From NCBI RefSeq assembly GCF_013363975.1, contig NZ_JABWGN010000003.1, positions 186,001-250,000 of the forward strand: a stretch of DNA of 64,000 nt, in the 5' to 3' direction. The position numbers and the translations under genes are program-made. The notes beneath the pieces were generated by a model. That model saw only the letters and a program-made list of their open reading frames with translations. It did no database searches and was not told the origin of the DNA. Shown one piece after another: positions 61,072 through 64,000 of the stretch (positions within the stretch are counted from its first letter, which is position 1; every line of letters begins with the position of its first letter). Source of the stretch: Nonomuraea montanisoli (GTDB taxonomy: Bacteria; Actinomycetota; Actinomycetes; Streptosporangiales; Streptosporangiaceae).

Positions 61072-62292
61072 TCACGTGGCGGCCGGCCTGTCGTCGTGGC
61101 CGGAGGCTCCGCTCGTCGCGCCGGATCGGGCTCCCGAGCTGAACCGTACCCGCAGGACGCCGTCACGGAGCACCGCGCCGCCGATCTCCCTGCGGGCCAG
61201 CGCCACCGGCAGCGCCAGGATCCTCCGGTACGGCCCGGCGGTGACGATCAGCTCCTCGCCCTTGCGGGCCAGATCGACGTCGCCGCGGTCGGCGCCGGGC
61301 AGGTCGAGCTCCAGCTCGTCGGCGGACAGCCGCAGCGGCGGCCGCACGCCGGGCGGCCCGAACGGGTCGGCCTCGCCGTACAGCCGCTCGCCGACCGCCG
61401 CGAGCGCGTCGGCGCCGACCGGTTCGGCCGGCAGGTACGGCACGACGTGCAGAGGCAGCGGCGCGAACGACTCCTCGGCCTCGGCCAGCAGCCGCGACTG
61501 GGCGTTCACCCACTGGGCGCGCCACTCGTCGGCCCCGCCCGCCGGGAAGACCCGGTTGGCGATGACCGCGTCGACGCGGTAGCCGTACAGGTTGAGCGAG
61601 GTGAGCGTGCGGCGGGCCTCGGCGAGCACCACGGCCTCCGGCGTGAGCACGAGCCGCACGGACGCGCCGTCACCGGTGAGCAGCTCGCGCACCTCCAGCA
61701 GGGCGCGGTGCAGGCGCTCGCCCGCGCCGACGACCTCGTCGCCCGGGGTGCTGACGCGCGCGACGCCGCGCACGAACGGCGCGGCGAGCTTCATGATCCG
61801 GCGGCCCACGGGGAGCAGCCTGTTCACGTGCCAGTCGAGCGCCTCGGGCAGCGCGAGCAGCCGCAGCGTCTCGGCGGTGGGCGCGCAGTCGACGACGATG
61901 ACGTCCCAGGCGCCGGACTGCGCGTGCTCGCGCAGCTCCAGCAGGGCGATGATCTCCTCGGCCCCGGGCAGGACGGTGATCTCCTCGGAGGTGATCTCGT
62001 CCAGGCCCAGCTCGGTGAGCAGGCCGCGGGCGTAGTCGCGCAGCTCGCCCCAGTGGCGTTCGAGGGACTTCTGCGTGTCGACCTGGTGCAGGTGCAGGCC
62101 GGGGGCGACCTCGCCGGGCTCGACGGCCAGGGCGTCGGCCAGCGAGTGCGCGGTGTCGGTGGAGACGACCAGCGTCTTGAGGCCGCGCCGGGCGGCGAGA
62201 GTCGCGGTCGCGGCGGCGGCCGTGGTCTTGCCCACCCCGCCCTTCCCGGTGAACAGCAGGACCCGGGGCCTCACCTCAGCGGCCTTCGACAC
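61072..62292 (-). CDS. ArsA/GET3-family ATPase
   Basis: The 406-residue protein has the deviant P-loop GKGGVGKTT at 16-24, switch I STDTAHSLADAL, IVVDCAPTAETLRLL and the A-loop region VIANRVFP. The C-terminal domain (about 330-385) is an alpha-crystallin-like (HSP20-type) beta-sandwich as in actinobacterial and chloroplast ArsA homologues. No arsenical-binding Cys triad is present, so arsenite pumping is unlikely; a protein-targeting or lipid role is more probable. Matches the Rv2184c slot. GTG at 62292 overlaps the SRPBCC gene by 17 bases; GTG at 62274 is an alternative start. Confidence 0.88.
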   Translation of the reverse strand: MSKAAEVRPRVLLFTGKGGVGKTTAAAATATLAARRGLKTLVVSTDTAHSLADALAVEPGEVAPGLHLHQVDTQKSLERHWGELRDYARGLLTELGLDEITSEEITVLPGAEEIIALLELREHAQSGAWDVIVVDCAPTAETLRLLALPEALDWHVNRLLPVGRRIMKLAAPFVRGVARVSTPGDEVVGAGERLHRALLEVRELLTGDGASVRLVLTPEAVVLAEARRTLTSLNLYGYRVDAVIANRVFPAGGADEWRAQWVNAQSRLLAEAEESFAPLPLHVVPYLPAEPVGADALAAVGERLYGEADPFGPPGVRPPLRLSADELELDLPGADRGDVDLARKGEELIVTAGPYRRILALPVALARREIGGAVLRDGVLRVRFSSGARSGATSGASGHDDRPAAT

Positions 62293-62713
62293 GCTTCTTC
62301 AGGCCCTTGAGGGCGGTGTCCACGATGACCTTCTCGGCCTTGCGCCGCAGCATGCCGATCATCGGCACCTTCAGCTCGACCGCCAGTTCGTACGTCACCT
62401 CGGTGCCCGTGCCCACCTCGGACAGGAGGTAACTTCCCGCCAGCTCGGCGACCATCTTGCCGGGCTCGGCGACCTGCCAGGAGACGCTCTCGTCGTCGTG
62501 CCAGGTGTAGCCGAGGGTGTAGGTGTCGCTGATCACTCCGGCGTCGAGCACGAACCGCACGGTCTCGGCCCGGCCGTCGGCGCCGGTGGTCAGGACCTCG
62601 GCGCTCTTCACCTGGCCCGCCCATGCGGGGTAGGAGGGGAAGTCAGCGATGACGGCCATCACGCCGGGCCGGTCGGCGTCGATGACGATGCTCGAAGTCG
62701 TGCGATCAGCCAT
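62276..62713 (-). CDS. SRPBCC/polyketide-cyclase-like protein
   Basis: The 145-residue START-like helix-grip protein begins MADRTTSSIVIDADRPGVMAVIADFPSYPAW and ends PMIGMLRRKAEKVIVDTALKGLKKRVEGR. It corresponds to Rv2185c (TB16.3), a conserved cytosolic protein thought to bind a hydrophobic ligand. It is the first gene of the operon SRPBCC-ArsA-DUF-glkA-EEP and is preceded by three 48-bp tandem repeats. Confidence 0.9.
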   Translation of the reverse strand: MADRTTSSIVIDADRPGVMAVIADFPSYPAWAGQVKSAEVLTTGADGRAETVRFVLDAGVISDTYTLGYTWHDDESVSWQVAEPGKMVAELAGSYLLSEVGTGTEVTYELAVELKVPMIGMLRRKAEKVIVDTALKGLKKRVEGR

Positions 62714-62717
62714 GCGA

Positions 62718-62849
62718 CCACCGTAGTGCAGAATCCGCTACTTGCGGCGGACCGCTGAACGCGGCCCACCGTAGTGCAGAAACCGCTACTTGCGGCGGAC
62801 CGCTGAACGCGGCCCACCGTAGTGCAGAAACCGCTACTTGCGGCGGACC
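62718..62849. repeat. 48-bp unit, 2.75 tandem copies, in the promoter region of the SRPBCC gene
   Basis: Copies start at 62718, 62766 and 62814 with one substitution between the first and second (T for A). Each contains GTAG...CTAC inverted elements and, on the minus strand, TACGGT 30 or more bases from the next copy, so a promoter or operator may have been triplicated. The array ends four bases before the start codon. Confidence 0.9.
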
Positions 62850-62870
62850 CACTGATCAGGTGTGGACGCT

Positions 62871-63638
62871 TCACCATTCAAGGACGAACGGAACGCCTCG
62901 TCCCCGGAAATGCCCCACGTTGACGCACTCGGTGCGGCCGATGCGGACGCGCCGGTGCAGCGGCTGGTGGACGTGGCCGAACAGCGCGTACCGGGGCTGC
63001 GTGCGGCGGATCAGCTCCAGCGTGGCCTCGCTGCCCCGCTCGAAGCGCCGGGCCACCACGTCGTAGAGCAGCTCGGGCACCGCGGGCGGGATGTGGCAGC
63101 ACAGCACGTCGACCTCGCCGACCGCCTCCACCTTCGCCGCGTACTCCTCGTCGCTGATCTCGTACGGCGTGCGGTACGCGGTGCGCAGGCCCCCGCCCAC
63201 GAACCCGAACCGCAGCCCGCCGATCTCCACGCTCTCGCCGTCGAGCACCCGGTGCCCGTCCCGCGCGTAGTCGGCCCACAGGCCCGGCAGGTCGACGTTG
63301 CCGTAGGTGAGGTAGGCGGGCGCCGGCATCGCGGCGAACAGGCGCTCGTACTGGGCGCGCACCTGGCGCTCGATGTGCTCGCGCGGGTCGCCGTCGAGGG
63401 TCGCCCACAGGCGGGCGGACATGGCGCGGGCCTCGTCGAAACGCCCCGCCGTGCGCAGCCCGATGAACTCCGCGGCCCGCTCGGCGCCGAACAGGTCGGC
63501 GAAGATGCCCTGCCCGTGGTCGGCGTAGTCGATGAACAGGATGAGGTCGCCCAGGCAGACCAGCGCGTCGGCGCCCTCCCCGGCGGCGGCCAGCGCGTCG
63601 GCCCTGCCGTGCACATCGCTGATGACATGGACCCGCAT
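62871..63638 (-). CDS. Calcineurin-like metallophosphoesterase
   Basis: The 255-residue protein has the metal-site blocks VHVISDVHGRADAL (Asp-x-His), LVCLGDLILFIDYAD (Gly-Asp), YGNVDLPG (Gly-Asn), LCCHIPP (His) and ALFGHVHQPLHR (GHxH). It is cytosolic and of the size of YfcE-type phosphodiesterases; no substrate can be assigned. The ATG at 63638 begins the first strand. Divergent to the acyl-CoA ligase gene. Corresponds in position to a gene of unknown role in the mycobacterial arrangement. Confidence 0.88.
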   Translation of the reverse strand: MRVHVISDVHGRADALAAAGEGADALVCLGDLILFIDYADHGQGIFADLFGAERAAEFIGLRTAGRFDEARAMSARLWATLDGDPREHIERQVRAQYERLFAAMPAPAYLTYGNVDLPGLWADYARDGHRVLDGESVEIGGLRFGFVGGGLRTAYRTPYEISDEEYAAKVEAVGEVDVLCCHIPPAVPELLYDVVARRFERGSEATLELIRRTQPRYALFGHVHQPLHRRVRIGRTECVNVGHFRGRGVPFVLEW

Positions 63639-63810
63639 GCGGGCAATCCTAGGCATGGCGGGTCGCCGATGCGGCGGGCGTCCCAACTGATCTGTGGCTG
63701 CTAGCGTGAGGAATGGGTTCATAACGCCTGGATGACAAAGCTACCGACGCGTAACTTATCGCGGTAACGTCCAGGCAATCCCCGAAGCGTCCGCCTGGAG
63801 GAGTTTGTCC

Positions 63811-64000
63811 GTGCGCGAGTACAGCGTTCCCGTACTGGTGGATGTGCCGCCCACCGCGAGCCTGCCCGACACGGTGTTCGACAGGGCCGAGCGGGAACCC
63901 GGCCGGGTCGTCGTGCGGCGCCAGGTGGACGGCGCCTGGGCGGCCGTCACGGCCGCCGAGCTGCGGGACCAGGTCGTCGCGCTGGCCAGGGGACTCATCG
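63811..64000 (+). CDS. Long-chain acyl-CoA synthetase, N-terminal part (FadD15-like)
   Basis: The window ends 63 codons into this frame. It begins with GTG after a good GGAGGAG, and the sequence VREYSVPVLVDVPPTASLPDTVFDRAERE, then WAAVTAAELRDQVVALARGLI is the standard opening of AMP-forming long-chain acyl-CoA ligases (entry strand, then the TAAEL/VTW helix). Position next to the SRPBCC/ArsA genes matches fadD15 (Rv2187). The catalytic core lies beyond the window. Confidence 0.75.
   Translation, partial: MREYSVPVLVDVPPTASLPDTVFDRAEREPGRVVVRRQVDGAWAAVTAAELRDQVVALARGLI

Noticed and set aside
62718-62849. CRISPR array
   Set aside because: The units are contiguous with no variable spacers and only three in number.
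62659-62877. 72-residue frame with a threefold repeated peptide
   Set aside because: The repeat is a translation of the 48-bp DNA array, overlaps the SRPBCC start and has no start signal.

Overview
The window is about 72% GC, densely coded, with GTG/TTG starts, many -10-only leaderless promoters and actinobacterial marker families (Rv2175c-type regulator, PASTA kinase, Clp_N-HTH protein, 6C-like RNA). It reads as chromosomal DNA of a high-GC actinomycete. My best guess is the Streptosporangiales (Nonomuraea-like), but this is inferred from gene style and not from any search. I saw no insertion sequence, phage gene, tRNA, rRNA or CRISPR array.

Layout. 1-6.2 kb: end of an unknown gene, a GT-C-type membrane glycosyltransferase, a LysR/RidA divergent pair, a decayed aldo/keto reductase, an L,D-transpeptidase, and a YbaK-GNAT pair. 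6.5-16 kb: metF and an idsA-type prenyl synthase, thiE with an Rv2175c-type regulator, a ferredoxin-reductase-like flavoprotein, a TPP riboswitch driving thiO-thiS-thiG, and a PknL-like kinase with four PASTA domains. 16-24.1 kb: a nine-gene purine/urate catabolic operon on the minus strand (uraD, hiuH, urate oxidase, two xanthine dehydrogenase subunits, 8-oxoguanine deaminase, glycerate kinase, allantoinase, allantoicase). It takes purines to glyoxylate-level carbon, but the molybdenum subunit is absent. 24.2-31 kb: endonuclease IV, two candidate structured RNAs, a LytTR regulator, a sulfite-oxidase-fold enzyme, a DAHP synthase behind an aromatic-codon leader peptide and attenuator, and thiI. 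30-39.7 kb: two MHYT membrane sensors, a phosphofructokinase with pyrophosphate-type residues and a DasR-like site in its promoter, an M1 metallopeptidase translationally coupled to a Pls-type poly-amino-acid synthetase, and a Clp_N/HTH protein under two palindromic operators.

39.7-55 kb is an accessory-looking stretch: a lipoprotein of the dimethylformamidase-large-subunit type, a beta-propeller lactonase, a MarR-GNAT fusion, an MMPL exporter with its TetR, a PhoX-like protein, Dps, MerR with a VIT/VWA protein, a second broken aldo/keto reductase, a zinc alcohol dehydrogenase, homocysteine methyltransferase, and DoxX with MarR. 55.4-64 kb: plsC, an esterase, a secreted propeller, an EEP phosphatase, ROK glucokinase, an ArsA ATPase, an SRPBCC protein, a metallophosphoesterase, and the start of a fadD15-like acyl-CoA ligase.

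The backbone metF - idsA - Rv2175c - pknL - aroG - plsC - arsA - SRPBCC - fadD15 follows the order I recall from the Mycobacterium tuberculosis Rv2172c-Rv2187 segment. The thiamine, purine, NRPS and efflux blocks look like lineage-specific insertions into it. The most rewarding sites are the aromatic attenuator, the Pls-like synthetase with its peptidase, the dual-palindrome promoters, the 6C-like RNA, and a repeated habit of short tandem duplications sitting exactly on stop codons.
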